In this document: positions 1 through 8,174 of the stretch, piece by piece
How the letters are laid out: each line of letters starts with the position of its first letter
Numbering within the stretch: the first letter of the stretch is position 1
Assembly (NCBI GenBank): GCA_017934625.1
Contig: JAGBJE010000138.1
Coordinates: forward strand, 1 to 32,608
DNA: 32,608 bases
Reading direction: 5' to 3'
Origin: Pseudobutyrivibrio sp.
GTDB lineage: Bacteria > Bacillota > Clostridia > Lachnospirales > Lachnospiraceae
Program-made: the position numbers and the translations under genes
Notes under the pieces: generated by a model
Seen by the model: only the letters and a program-made list of their open reading frames with translations
What the model was told of the DNA's origin: nothing
Database searches by the model: none

Positions 1-26
1 CACAAGCCTGATGAATTCAACGCCAC

Positions 27-659
27 CTACAACGTCATGCTTATTGCGCCCAGTAGCTCTTCCACTTCTTCGTCGGTTGGGATGCCATCGTAGCATAGAG
101 CATAGTCTATTAGCTGTTCAAAGGCGCTGCGACGACTCTCCTCAAGTGGAAATAGCTCGGTAATTGGCTGGCGCCATCTTCCAAGCATTTCATTGAGCTC
201 ACCAAGCTTTGGTGTAAGCACTTCTTTTTCTTTATTTCTAAGGAACTGGGTCAGTGCAGGGCTATTGCCTCCACTAGAAAATGCTCCTACAAGATTCTGT
301 TCTTTCAGATATGAAGGGAAGATAAATGTGCACTTATCCTTATCATCCACAACATTTACAGGGATACCTCCCTCTTTGCACATCATGGAAATCTGACCAT
401 TTAATTCCTCGTCGTTTGTAGCCACAACCACAAGCTTACGTTCCTGCAGATCAAGAGGTGTGAACTCCCTTTGTTCTAACAAAAGGTGGTCAGTCTCCTC
501 TGATAAAGCGGCAAGCTCCATTGATATTTCTTTGGCAATAACATGTACCTTAGCTCCGAAATCCAACAGTGCATTTACCTTTCTAAGGGCAACCTCGCCC
601 CCACCAATAACTAAACAATTGGAATCTGTTATATCAACAAACATAGGAAAATATGCCAT
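27..659 (-). CDS. Siroheme synthase domain protein (precorrin-2 dehydrogenase / sirohydrochlorin ferrochelatase)
   Basis: This 210-residue protein matches the Met8/CysG N-terminal family, which oxidises precorrin-2 with NAD+ to sirohydrochlorin and can insert iron to make siroheme in the cytoplasm. An N-terminal Rossmann segment carries IGGGEVALRKV (about residues 18-28), and NVVDDKDKCTFIFPS (about 101-115) is the family's conserved segment with the catalytic aspartate. The length is usual for a stand-alone enzyme without the methyltransferase half. The start follows AAGGAGGGGG a few bases upstream. It is the last complete gene of a leftward cluster after the LysR gene; a GTG codon (26-24) directly after its TAG could start another gene running off the window. 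The methyltransferase and other tetrapyrrole genes are not visible here. Confidence 0.9.
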   Translation of the reverse strand: MAYFPMFVDITDSNCLVIGGGEVALRKVNALLDFGAKVHVIAKEISMELAALSEETDHLLLEQREFTPLDLQERKLVVVATNDEELNGQISMMCKEGGIPVNVVDDKDKCTFIFPSYLKEQNLVGAFSSGGNSPALTQFLRNKEKEVLTPKLGELNEMLGRWRQPITELFPLEESRRSAFEQLIDYALCYDGIPTDEEVEELLGAISMTL

Positions 660-685
660 AGCCCCCTCCTTATACGAAAAATTGC

Positions 686-704
686 TACTATAAATTGAAT
701 AGTA
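686..704. promoter_or_regulatory. Dyad TACTAT-N7-ATAGTA, candidate LysR-type operator
   Basis: A perfect 6-bp inverted repeat with a 7-bp spacer lies 27-45 bp upstream of the siroheme synthase start and directly downstream of the LysR gene. It contains the T-N11-A pattern with dyad symmetry that LysR-type regulators commonly bind. AT-rich sequence produces such repeats by chance, so the assignment is inference. Confidence 0.35.
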
Positions 705-731
705 TCATATCTTTGTGAAATATTATTGTTA

Positions 732-1673
732 CTATTCCTCGTATATAACAGATTTATCAATCTGTGCTAAGGCTACGTCAATTTCCTCTAAATATTTCTG
801 ACCAATCTTAGACATTACAGCATTCTTTTTCGTGATATATCCTATCTCCATAATGCTGTTAGGATTTTCCTCGTCCTCACGATATGGCACAACAATATAG
901 CCATCCCCATTATAATCACCCCAGATAATACCAGAGCAAAGGGTGTAACCATTCATGGCCTTAACCAGATTAAGCATGGTAGAACGGTCTGTTACACGTA
1001 TGGTCTGAGGATAAATGTTCTCACTAAGAATCTCCTCTGCAAGGTATTCACTGTTCTCCCCCTGCTCAAAATAAAGACAAGGATAATTTTTAAGGTCCTC
1101 AAAGCCAATAGAATCAAGCTTTGCCAGTGGATGCTCATGCCAAAGGTACACAAAGGCTCTACATTTAATCAGTGAATGAAACTCCACAGCATGCTCATTG
1201 AAAAGCTTATTCATGGCCTTTTTATTATGCTCACTGATGTAAAGAATGCCTATCTCGCTTTTCAGTGTACTTACATCCTTTACGATATTTTGAGTGGTAG
1301 TCTCTCTAAGGGCAAAGTCAAACTGATTCATATCGTATTCCTTTGCCGTATCAACAAATGCTCTTACTGCAAATGTATAATGCTGAGTGGAAACACCAAA
1401 CTTTCTCTTGTAGCTTCCCTCATCCTTATATTTTTGCATAACGATATCATACTGGCGATAAAAGCCTCTGATATCGTCTATGAATTCTGCACCCTCAGGG
1501 GTTACAATAACACCCTTGTTGGTTCTCATAAAAATAGTGATTCCGATTTCATTCTCTAATTCCTGAATAGCACTGGTGAGGGTAGGCTGAACAATATATA
1601 GCTTTTCTGCCGCCTTGTTCATAGAACCGTACTCTTCAATAGTTAGAGCGTAAAGCATTTGTTGTATAGTCAT
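732..1673 (-). CDS. LysR-family transcriptional regulator
   Basis: The 313-residue product has the typical LysR layout: an N-terminal winged HTH (about residues 1-60, with NKAAEKLYIVQPTLTSAIQELE as recognition region, of which SMNKAAEKL and QPTLTSAIQ are diagnostic) followed by a two-lobed periplasmic-binding-like effector domain to about residue 300. LysR proteins bind DNA as tetramers and respond to small metabolites. The start has GGGAG seven bases upstream. It lies 12 bp after tcdA and 72 bp before the siroheme synthase gene, and a candidate dyad operator is in that gap, so control of the siroheme gene or the cluster itself is plausible. The effector cannot be told from sequence; a sulfur or tetrapyrrole metabolite would fit the neighbours, but this is inference. 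Confidence 0.9.
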   Translation of the reverse strand: MTIQQMLYALTIEEYGSMNKAAEKLYIVQPTLTSAIQELENEIGITIFMRTNKGVIVTPEGAEFIDDIRGFYRQYDIVMQKYKDEGSYKRKFGVSTQHYTFAVRAFVDTAKEYDMNQFDFALRETTTQNIVKDVSTLKSEIGILYISEHNKKAMNKLFNEHAVEFHSLIKCRAFVYLWHEHPLAKLDSIGFEDLKNYPCLYFEQGENSEYLAEEILSENIYPQTIRVTDRSTMLNLVKAMNGYTLCSGIIWGDYNGDGYIVVPYREDEENPNSIMEIGYITKKNAVMSKIGQKYLEEIDVALAQIDKSVIYEE

Positions 1674-1685
1674 AGTTAGTCTCCC

Positions 1686-2453
1686 TTATTCTCGTGAAAA
1701 GCCGCCTGTTAAATCCTTAATCACTTCGCTGGCCAGGACAAGTCCTGCCACTGCCGGCGTAAATGCAATAGAACCTGGAATATCTCTTCTTTCAGTACAT
1801 TTGTGTTCTGCACCAGGTGGGCAAATACAATTTGTTCTACAGCTGATAGCCATATCTTCTATTGGACGAATAGGCTTTTCATCTGAAAATACTACCTTAA
1901 GATGCTTAACTCCACGTTTTTTCATCTCGCGTCGCATTACCTTTGCAAGTGGACACATTGTAGTTTTATAAATATCAGCTACTCTAAATCTACTAGGGTC
2001 AAGCTTATTTCCTGCTCCCATGCAGCTGATTACTGGTACATCATCCTTTTTACATCGCATGATAATTTCAATCTTGGCAGTAACAGTATCTACTGCGTCC
2101 ACCACATAATCGTAAGATTTAAAATCAAAATCATCTGCATTCTCCGGTAGGAAAAAGCACTTATGTACTGTAATATCTGCCTTAGGATTGATATCAAGCA
2201 TTCGTTCCTTCATAACATCTACTTTGTTTTTTCCTACTGTGGAACGGGTTGCGATAATCTGTCTGTTAAGATTAGTCAGACATACCTGGTCATCATCTAT
2301 CAAATCAAAATGCCCAACTCCTGTTCTAACAAGTGCCTCGCATACATAACCACCTACTCCACCAATGCCAAAAATAGCAACACGTTTATTCTTCAAAGCT
2401 TCCATGGCATTTTTGCCAAGTAAAAGCTCTGTTCTTGAAAACTGATTTAACAT
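1686..2453 (-). CDS. tcdA: tRNA threonylcarbamoyladenosine dehydratase (ThiF/MoeB/HesA family)
   Basis: The 255-residue protein is an E1-like adenylating enzyme of the TcdA (CsdL) branch, which uses ATP to cyclise t6A at position 37 of ANN-decoding tRNAs into ct6A. The ATP-binding loop GIGGVGGYVCEALVRTG is at about residues 29-45, the acidic segment with LNRQI follows near 64-68, and the C-terminal PGSIAFTPAVAGLVLASEVI is typical of this branch rather than of MoeB or ThiF. A cysteine-rich stretch (CRTNCICPPGAEHKC, about 205-219) could be structural. AGAGG is seven bases before the ATG. It sits 18 bp downstream of larE and 12 bp upstream of the LysR gene, so it is co-transcribed. Family branch is the only real uncertainty. 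Confidence 0.87.
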   Translation of the reverse strand: MLNQFSRTELLLGKNAMEALKNKRVAIFGIGGVGGYVCEALVRTGVGHFDLIDDDQVCLTNLNRQIIATRSTVGKNKVDVMKERMLDINPKADITVHKCFFLPENADDFDFKSYDYVVDAVDTVTAKIEIIMRCKKDDVPVISCMGAGNKLDPSRFRVADIYKTTMCPLAKVMRREMKKRGVKHLKVVFSDEKPIRPIEDMAISCRTNCICPPGAEHKCTERRDIPGSIAFTPAVAGLVLASEVIKDLTGGFSRE

Positions 2454-2471
2454 AAATACCTCTATAAATCT

Positions 2472-3287
2472 TTATTTTAATGTTTCATTCATACTTCCAG
2501 TGCGATAGCCCTTTAAGTCTAATGAAACATATGCGAATCCGTATGTCTTAAAAGTATCGTATATACGAATTCTAAATTCCTCATCAAGCATCCTTGGAAA
2601 ATCCTGTGGCAAAATCTCAATACGAGCCACATTATCACCATGGATTCTCACTCTAAACTGATTGAAGCCCTCATCTAATAGCAGTTGCTCTGCCTTATCT
2701 ACCATAGCAAGCTTTTCCTTTGATATGGTTTCTCCATATGGAAATCTGCTGGCAAGGCATGCAAAGGATTGCTTATCTGCAGTAGGCAAATCAAAGTGCT
2801 TAGAAAGCTCTCTGATTTCCTGCTTAGTAAAGCCTATCTCTCTAAGTGGACTCTTGGCACCCAGCTCAGCCACAGCTAAAAGTCCAGGCCTGTAATCACC
2901 ATTATCATCTAAGTTTGAGCCCTCTGCCACATATGCTATATTAAGGCTTCTTGCCAATTCAAACATTTTCTCAAATAGCTCTTTTTTGCACAGGTAGCAT
3001 CTATTAGGTGGATTCTTGGCAAATCCCTCAATCTCCAGTTCTTCAGACTCTACAATATAATGCCTTACACCTAATGCCTTACAATAGTCCTTAGCTTCAT
3101 TTAATTCCCTTTTTGGAAATGAACATGATGATGCAGTAATAGCAATAGCTTTGTCCCCCAAAGCCTCCACTGCTGCATACAATAGAAATGTTGAATCTAC
3201 TCCGCTTGAAAAGGCCACCGCAACACTGCCAAGGCCCTTGAAATAATCTATTAAGCTATTATATTTTTCCAATAAAGCTTTTTCCAT
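2472..3287 (-). CDS. larE: LarE-type ATP-dependent sulfur transferase, three-cysteine ([4Fe-4S]) form
   Basis: The 271-residue protein has a PP-loop ATPase motif SSGVDS (residues 27-32) and the LarE signature ACLASRFPYG around Cys177. LarE makes the sulfur donors for the nickel-pincer nucleotide of lactate racemase and related enzymes by AMPylating and then thiolating a pyridinium carboxylate. In the Lactobacillus enzyme the equivalent of Cys177 is sacrificed. Here there is also a CYLC pair (Cys97, Cys100); the combination of CxxC plus this cysteine is the set reported for [4Fe-4S]-dependent, catalytic LarE proteins such as that of Thermotoga maritima. It is the first gene of the cluster, with a promoter overlapping the upstream terminator. 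No larA, larB or larC is in the window, so the cofactor role is inferred from family only. The SD is weak. Confidence 0.85.
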   Translation of the reverse strand: MEKALLEKYNSLIDYFKGLGSVAVAFSSGVDSTFLLYAAVEALGDKAIAITASSCSFPKRELNEAKDYCKALGVRHYIVESEELEIEGFAKNPPNRCYLCKKELFEKMFELARSLNIAYVAEGSNLDDNGDYRPGLLAVAELGAKSPLREIGFTKQEIRELSKHFDLPTADKQSFACLASRFPYGETISKEKLAMVDKAEQLLLDEGFNQFRVRIHGDNVARIEILPQDFPRMLDEEFRIRIYDTFKTYGFAYVSLDLKGYRTGSMNETLK

Positions 3288-3324
3288 TTATAAACACCCG
3301 AGTTTCACCTATCTTTTTAGTAGG

Positions 3325-3353
3325 ATAATAACAAAAAAACACAAGCGGGTCAA
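3325..3353 (-). promoter_or_regulatory. Candidate sigma-A promoter of the larE cluster, overlapping a terminator
   Basis: On the minus strand TTGACC (3353-3348) and TATTAT (3330-3325) are separated by 17 bp, each one mismatch from consensus. The -35 box lies in the loop and second arm of the upstream kinase operon's terminator and the spacer contains its T-tract. Predicted transcription start is near 3318, about 30 bases before larE. Confidence 0.6.
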
Positions 3354-3368
3354 TATAAACCCGCTTGT
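3332..3368 (-). terminator. Rho-independent terminator of the hybrid kinase operon
   Basis: A perfect 10-bp stem ACAAGCGGGT / ACCCGCTTGT (3359-3368 with 3341-3350) and an 8-base loop are followed on the minus strand by G then seven T. It begins nine bases after the kinase stop codon. Confidence 0.9.
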
Positions 3369-3376
3369 ATTTCTAC

Positions 3377-6300
3377 TCATTCTAATATCTCCTCCATCGC
3401 ATCCCAATCAAAGATTTGTAGAGCGCTACTAAGCTTTGAAACTTTTTCAGCATCCGCTTGAGGTAATAAATATTCCTTCAAAGTCTCTATAACATCGCAA
3501 GCCCCATCATAATCCATCTGCTCCACAATATCCTTAAGCACATTGTAAGCCTCTGCAAGCTCCTCTTCAGGAATTGCCTCCTTTTCTACCTGAGGTGCTT
3601 CCTCTGTTTCATTTTCTTCATAGAATTCATGCAACCTATCATATACATACTTATAAATGAACAGCACCTCGGCAGTATTGGCATGAATGAATTCTAAGTC
3701 ATTATTTTTACCTGCCATCTCAAGCTTAAATGCTTTTTCGGACAAATCCAAAGCGCCTATTAATCTTGCAGATGATTTAAGTGCGTGTACCTGAATAGTG
3801 TAATTCTTAATATCATCATCATGCTCATAATCCTTAATAAGCTTAAGCTTTTCAGGAGCGGTATCATGGAAGCTCTTACATACAATCAAATACGTATCTC
3901 TGTCTCCTGTAGCTTCGATACCCTTGTTCACATCTATAAAAGGTTCCTTCTCAAATAGATCTATGACGGTTCCATCTGTACTATCAGAAGACTCTGCAAG
4001 CTCGCTTTCCGTAACAGGTGTAATCTTATCCTCTGGAAGATAGCGCTCTATCATATCCTCAAACTGTATACCATCTATTGGCTTTGATAGGTAATTGTCA
4101 AAGCCAGCAGAAATATATTCTTCCTTGGCACCCTTTATGGCATTAGCAGTAAGAACAATGATAGGTGTATCCTTGTTGACGTCGCACTGCTTTCTTATTT
4201 CTTTCATGGATTCCTCGCCACTAAGGCCAGGCATCATTGCATCCATAAAGATAATATCGTATTTACGAATTCTCGCCAGCTCAATGGCATCTGTTCCTGA
4301 TGATGCTGTATCTACCTGAACCTGTATTCTCTTTAGAAGACTCTTTGCAACGATAAGGTTCATCTCCACATCATCAACAACAAGTATTACTGCATTCTTT
4401 GCGTGGAACTTCTCCACGTCAGATTCTCTACTATAAACATCATTATTTTCAGTAAAATCACCTATTTTGTCCTGACCACAAACTGATTGAAGAATTGAAA
4501 ATGAAAATGTAGAGCCCTTTCCATATACACTTGATACATTAAGTGAGCTGTTCATCTTCTCAAGCAAGCTCTTTGTGATACTCATACCAAGACCAGTACC
4601 TTCCACCTTTTTGTTACGCATTTCATCAATACGCTGATAAGGAGAAAACAGCTTTTCAATTTCGTCTTCTTTGATACCAATACCAGTATCAGTAACACTG
4701 ACCTTTAGCTTTATCTGGTCGTCTGAAACCTGCTCGTAATCCATTACAAATGTAACAGAGCCTTCGTTAGTATACTTAACAGCATTGTTAAGAATATTGA
4801 TAATAATCTGCTCTATTCTTACATCATCACCATAAAGCTTCTTTGGAATATCAGGGTTAACCTTTACATCAAAATCAAGCCTCTTATCAGTAGCCTTTGG
4901 CCTAATCATATTGACAAGGTCATTCACAAGAATACCAAGGTCATACTCGCCCATTATAAGCTCAAGATTACCAGATTCTATCTTAGAGAAATCCAGGATA
5001 TCATTGATAAGAGCAAGCAAGGTCTTACTAGCATTTCTAATATCTCTTGCATACTTTTTCGTCTCATCTTCCTTGGACTCTCTAGAAATCATGGTTCCCA
5101 TACCAATGATTGCATTGATAGGAGTTCTTATTTCATGCGACATATTAGCAAGAAAGGCAGACTTCATCTTGTTGGCTGCTTCCTCCACATGAAGTGCCTT
5201 CTCAAGCGCCTGTGTCTTTTCATCCTGAAGCTTTCTAACTATTACCTCATGCTCACTCATCTGCTTTTTAGTAAGCATATAAACAGCGCCATTTATAATA
5301 GAACTAATGACTACAGTTATAAGCATAACAAGAATAGTATAGAAATATATTCTAAACATTTTAGTCTCGTATATTTCTCGCTCTTTTGTAAATGTGTATA
5401 CATTTTCATTTATTATTCTATTTTCATCATCTAATATCTCTATGTGGAAATCGTAGGTACCATAAGGAAGCATAAAGTATGAAATGGTGCTAATACTGCT
5501 GGATTGAATTTTAGCCTTTTCCTGGTCAATGCCATACATGTAATATCTTACATATGGATCTGTAGGTGTAAAATTGTTAAGGTCCAGATTTATACCTACC
5601 CTCTTTACACCTCGTGGAATGATAATCTCATTATTGTTAGTCACGACTGTAGTCTTACCATCAAATACAACTTCTGTAATCTTTGTCTTATAGCTAGTGA
5701 CATTCATTTCATAGTTGTTAACATTAAGCTTGTACACGCCTGTACTGCCACATAGATAAATATTCTCGTCCCCATCCAAGCAATTCCATGAATTGCTGGT
5801 AAGGCTGGCTGGCAAACCTGACTTTACATCCAAAAGGGACCAGCTTTCTGGGGTAGCGTTATTCATAAGTGCATCATATCTAATTACATAGATTCCTGCA
5901 CCACCTATAATAAACACATTGCCATTGTCGCTTTGATAAATATCATAATTATTATAGAATGGAATTCCTTCTAATTCTCTCAGCTTGTAATCCTCTGACA
6001 TATAGCAGAGACCACTACCTGTCATTATAAATGTTCCATCAGAAAATTTATCCTTAGCCATTCTTAGAATTACGCCAGAACTGAGACCATCAGTTTTAGT
6101 AAGTACACTATATCTCTTGTGATTCTTAATGAACTCTACTCCATCACCATCACTTCCTACTAAAAGTGTTCCATCCTCCAGCTCTAGCATGTTTAATATC
6201 TGAGCTCCGCTCAATTCCTTTCCAAGCTCAAGTATATCGGTGACTTTTCTATCCTTTATATAGTAAAGACCTGTTTCTGCTGAAACTACAAGCTCACCTG

Positions 6301-8173
6301 TAGATAGCGCATATATGAGTCTAGGTCTTCTATCGTTAATCTGTTGACCCTCTAGATATGTAAAGAACTGCCCATTTGGGGACAAGCCCATAATATCCTT
6401 ACCATAGCCTAATATAACCAGATTTCCATATTCGTCCTCTGTCATGCTTCGGATTCTGGTATTTTCATAAAATTCTGTTACTGGGTTTTTAATGTTTTCC
6501 AGAGTTGACCTGTTAATTATGACCAAGCCATCATCGGTTCCAACATAAATATTGTTGTCTTTAAAATAGGTAACATTGGCAACGGAAGCAGCCTCGTTAC
6601 ATACACTAAACAAATCAATAAGGCTTGACCTACTTAGGCACAGCAAGCCTCGTCTATAAGAGGTAAACCAAATATTATCCTGGTAGTCCTCGTATATTTC
6701 TTCCACAGCACTATCAAATCCAGTTGGATTAAGATTCGCCACATTGTGATGAGCATCCATAATTCCTATTCCTGCATCTGAAGCTATATAGGCATATCCA
6801 TTATCCTTGAAAAATACTTTATTTATATAAAGTAATTCAGGTGTATCTATTTTTTCAACATACTCGAATTTACCATCATGCATGCTGTATTTCAGAAGAT
6901 ATTCTGAATCGGTACCTACAAACAAATCTCCATTATTATCAAAGGATACACAGGTAGCCCCTACATCACTAACCTCAAACTGTTCTGTTACTTTGCCACC
7001 CTCTAAAATCGTCACAACGTTCTTGGTATTTACTGCAGCAACTCGCTCTCCGTTGTCATAAGATATGCTGGTGATGTTTCCAGCCTCATTATAGTTTTCG
7101 TCAAGGAAAATTCTGTCATTCTCGTAATGGGCAACACTAACTCCTGCTGTGGTAGCAATATAGTAAATATGATTGCTATCCTCAACAATTCCATGAATTG
7201 TGCTTGAGGACAGACCTCTAGAAGAATCGATATTATATGCATGAAGTGAATCATCAACTACAGTTACACCAGAACCATTTGTTCCAATCCAAAGCTTATC
7301 ATTTTCATCTACATATAAACACTGAACAGAACGAACTGATGAGAAATTGTTAATGAGCTGAAAATCCTTACCATTAAATCTGTACAAGCCGCCATATGTA
7401 CCAACCCACATGCTTCCATCAGATGTCTGCACGATATCATTGGCACAACCGCCTACAAGCCCGTTCTCACTGTTGTAAACCTTTGCCACATGATTTTCAA
7501 TTCCAATATCCTCAGCTTTAGCTGGTAGGGATGGTATCAGGGCTGTTACAAGAGATGTTAGAACTAAAAGTAGGCCTAATGTAGCCTTGGTGCCTAATGC
7601 CTTTTTAAGCTTTAAAGCAGTCTTTTTCTTAACATATTGCTTGTAGCTGACACGAACAAGATAAATAAGCATTAAGGCTGTAAAGGAATCAGTAAAGCAT
7701 ACATACAGCTCTGCTATATATGCCTGTCCAAGGAATGGCATTCCTAAAGCATTAAGGAAATCCATAGTTGCATCTGGAAGGAATAAGCCTGTTGTACCAT
7801 CAAAGAACCACATGTTAATAATAGTGGCAAACACCGACTTAATCACTGCAAATGTAAGGGATAGGCTAAGCACTGAAAAGAAACGATTTAAGAATCTATT
7901 ATTCTTGCATAAAAGAGCTACAATTATAGCAAACAAAAAATCCACTACGAGATAGTATGCACTCTTAAGAATGACTATAGACGCAATTAGTCCACTGACA
8001 ATGGCAACAATTGCCCCTAGACAAGGGCCTCCATAATAAGCACTGTAGATTGTTCCTGTAATATTAAGAAAGCCTGGAAAACCAGTATAGTAAGATATGG
8101 CTCTTCCGCCCAGGTTAAAAAAAATTCCAAGTATTAATATTTTTAAATCATTCCTTGAAGGTCTTATAGTCAT
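3377..8173 (-). CDS. Hybrid sensor histidine kinase: membrane domain, two-component propeller, Y_Y_Y, HisKA-HATPase, REC, HPt
   Basis: This 1598-residue phosphorelay protein starts with several membrane helices (about 1-215) that resemble ECF S-component or 5TM-LYT-type sensors, including GTIYSAYYGGPCLGAIVA. An extracytoplasmic two-component-regulator propeller with many repeats such as DGSMWVGTYGGLYRF runs from about 230 to 800, followed by a Y_Y_Y-like beta domain and a membrane helix. The kinase core has MSHEIRTP with phospho-His1013 and HATPase boxes (GTGLGMSI). A receiver domain follows with phospho-Asp1311 (FMDAMMPGLSG), then an HPt domain with His1463 (VHALKSSARLIGA) and an acidic helical tail. 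Bacteroides hybrid two-component systems share the propeller but end in an AraC DNA-binding domain, absent here, so the HPt must hand phosphate to a separate regulator. Its ATG is one base after the HD-GYP stop, implying translational coupling. The ligand is unknown; glycan sensing is inferred from the propeller. Confidence 0.9.
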   Translation of the reverse strand: MTIRPSRNDLKILILGIFFNLGGRAISYYTGFPGFLNITGTIYSAYYGGPCLGAIVAIVSGLIASIVILKSAYYLVVDFLFAIIVALLCKNNRFLNRFFSVLSLSLTFAVIKSVFATIINMWFFDGTTGLFLPDATMDFLNALGMPFLGQAYIAELYVCFTDSFTALMLIYLVRVSYKQYVKKKTALKLKKALGTKATLGLLLVLTSLVTALIPSLPAKAEDIGIENHVAKVYNSENGLVGGCANDIVQTSDGSMWVGTYGGLYRFNGKDFQLINNFSSVRSVQCLYVDENDKLWIGTNGSGVTVVDDSLHAYNIDSSRGLSSSTIHGIVEDSNHIYYIATTAGVSVAHYENDRIFLDENYNEAGNITSISYDNGERVAAVNTKNVVTILEGGKVTEQFEVSDVGATCVSFDNNGDLFVGTDSEYLLKYSMHDGKFEYVEKIDTPELLYINKVFFKDNGYAYIASDAGIGIMDAHHNVANLNPTGFDSAVEEIYEDYQDNIWFTSYRRGLLCLSRSSLIDLFSVCNEAASVANVTYFKDNNIYVGTDDGLVIINRSTLENIKNPVTEFYENTRIRSMTEDEYGNLVILGYGKDIMGLSPNGQFFTYLEGQQINDRRPRLIYALSTGELVVSAETGLYYIKDRKVTDILELGKELSGAQILNMLELEDGTLLVGSDGDGVEFIKNHKRYSVLTKTDGLSSGVILRMAKDKFSDGTFIMTGSGLCYMSEDYKLRELEGIPFYNNYDIYQSDNGNVFIIGGAGIYVIRYDALMNNATPESWSLLDVKSGLPASLTSNSWNCLDGDENIYLCGSTGVYKLNVNNYEMNVTSYKTKITEVVFDGKTTVVTNNNEIIIPRGVKRVGINLDLNNFTPTDPYVRYYMYGIDQEKAKIQSSSISTISYFMLPYGTYDFHIEILDDENRIINENVYTFTKEREIYETKMFRIYFYTILVMLITVVISSIINGAVYMLTKKQMSEHEVIVRKLQDEKTQALEKALHVEEAANKMKSAFLANMSHEIRTPINAIIGMGTMISRESKEDETKKYARDIRNASKTLLALINDILDFSKIESGNLELIMGEYDLGILVNDLVNMIRPKATDKRLDFDVKVNPDIPKKLYGDDVRIEQIIINILNNAVKYTNEGSVTFVMDYEQVSDDQIKLKVSVTDTGIGIKEDEIEKLFSPYQRIDEMRNKKVEGTGLGMSITKSLLEKMNSSLNVSSVYGKGSTFSFSILQSVCGQDKIGDFTENNDVYSRESDVEKFHAKNAVILVVDDVEMNLIVAKSLLKRIQVQVDTASSGTDAIELARIRKYDIIFMDAMMPGLSGEESMKEIRKQCDVNKDTPIIVLTANAIKGAKEEYISAGFDNYLSKPIDGIQFEDMIERYLPEDKITPVTESELAESSDSTDGTVIDLFEKEPFIDVNKGIEATGDRDTYLIVCKSFHDTAPEKLKLIKDYEHDDDIKNYTIQVHALKSSARLIGALDLSEKAFKLEMAGKNNDLEFIHANTAEVLFIYKYVYDRLHEFYEENETEEAPQVEKEAIPEEELAEAYNVLKDIVEQMDYDGACDVIETLKEYLLPQADAEKVSKLSSALQIFDWDAMEEILE

Positions 8174-8174
8174 G

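Noticed and set aside
1..3287. A complete nickel-pincer cofactor (lar) operon around larE
   Set aside because: The neighbours are tcdA, LysR and siroheme synthase; no larA, larB or larC is visible.
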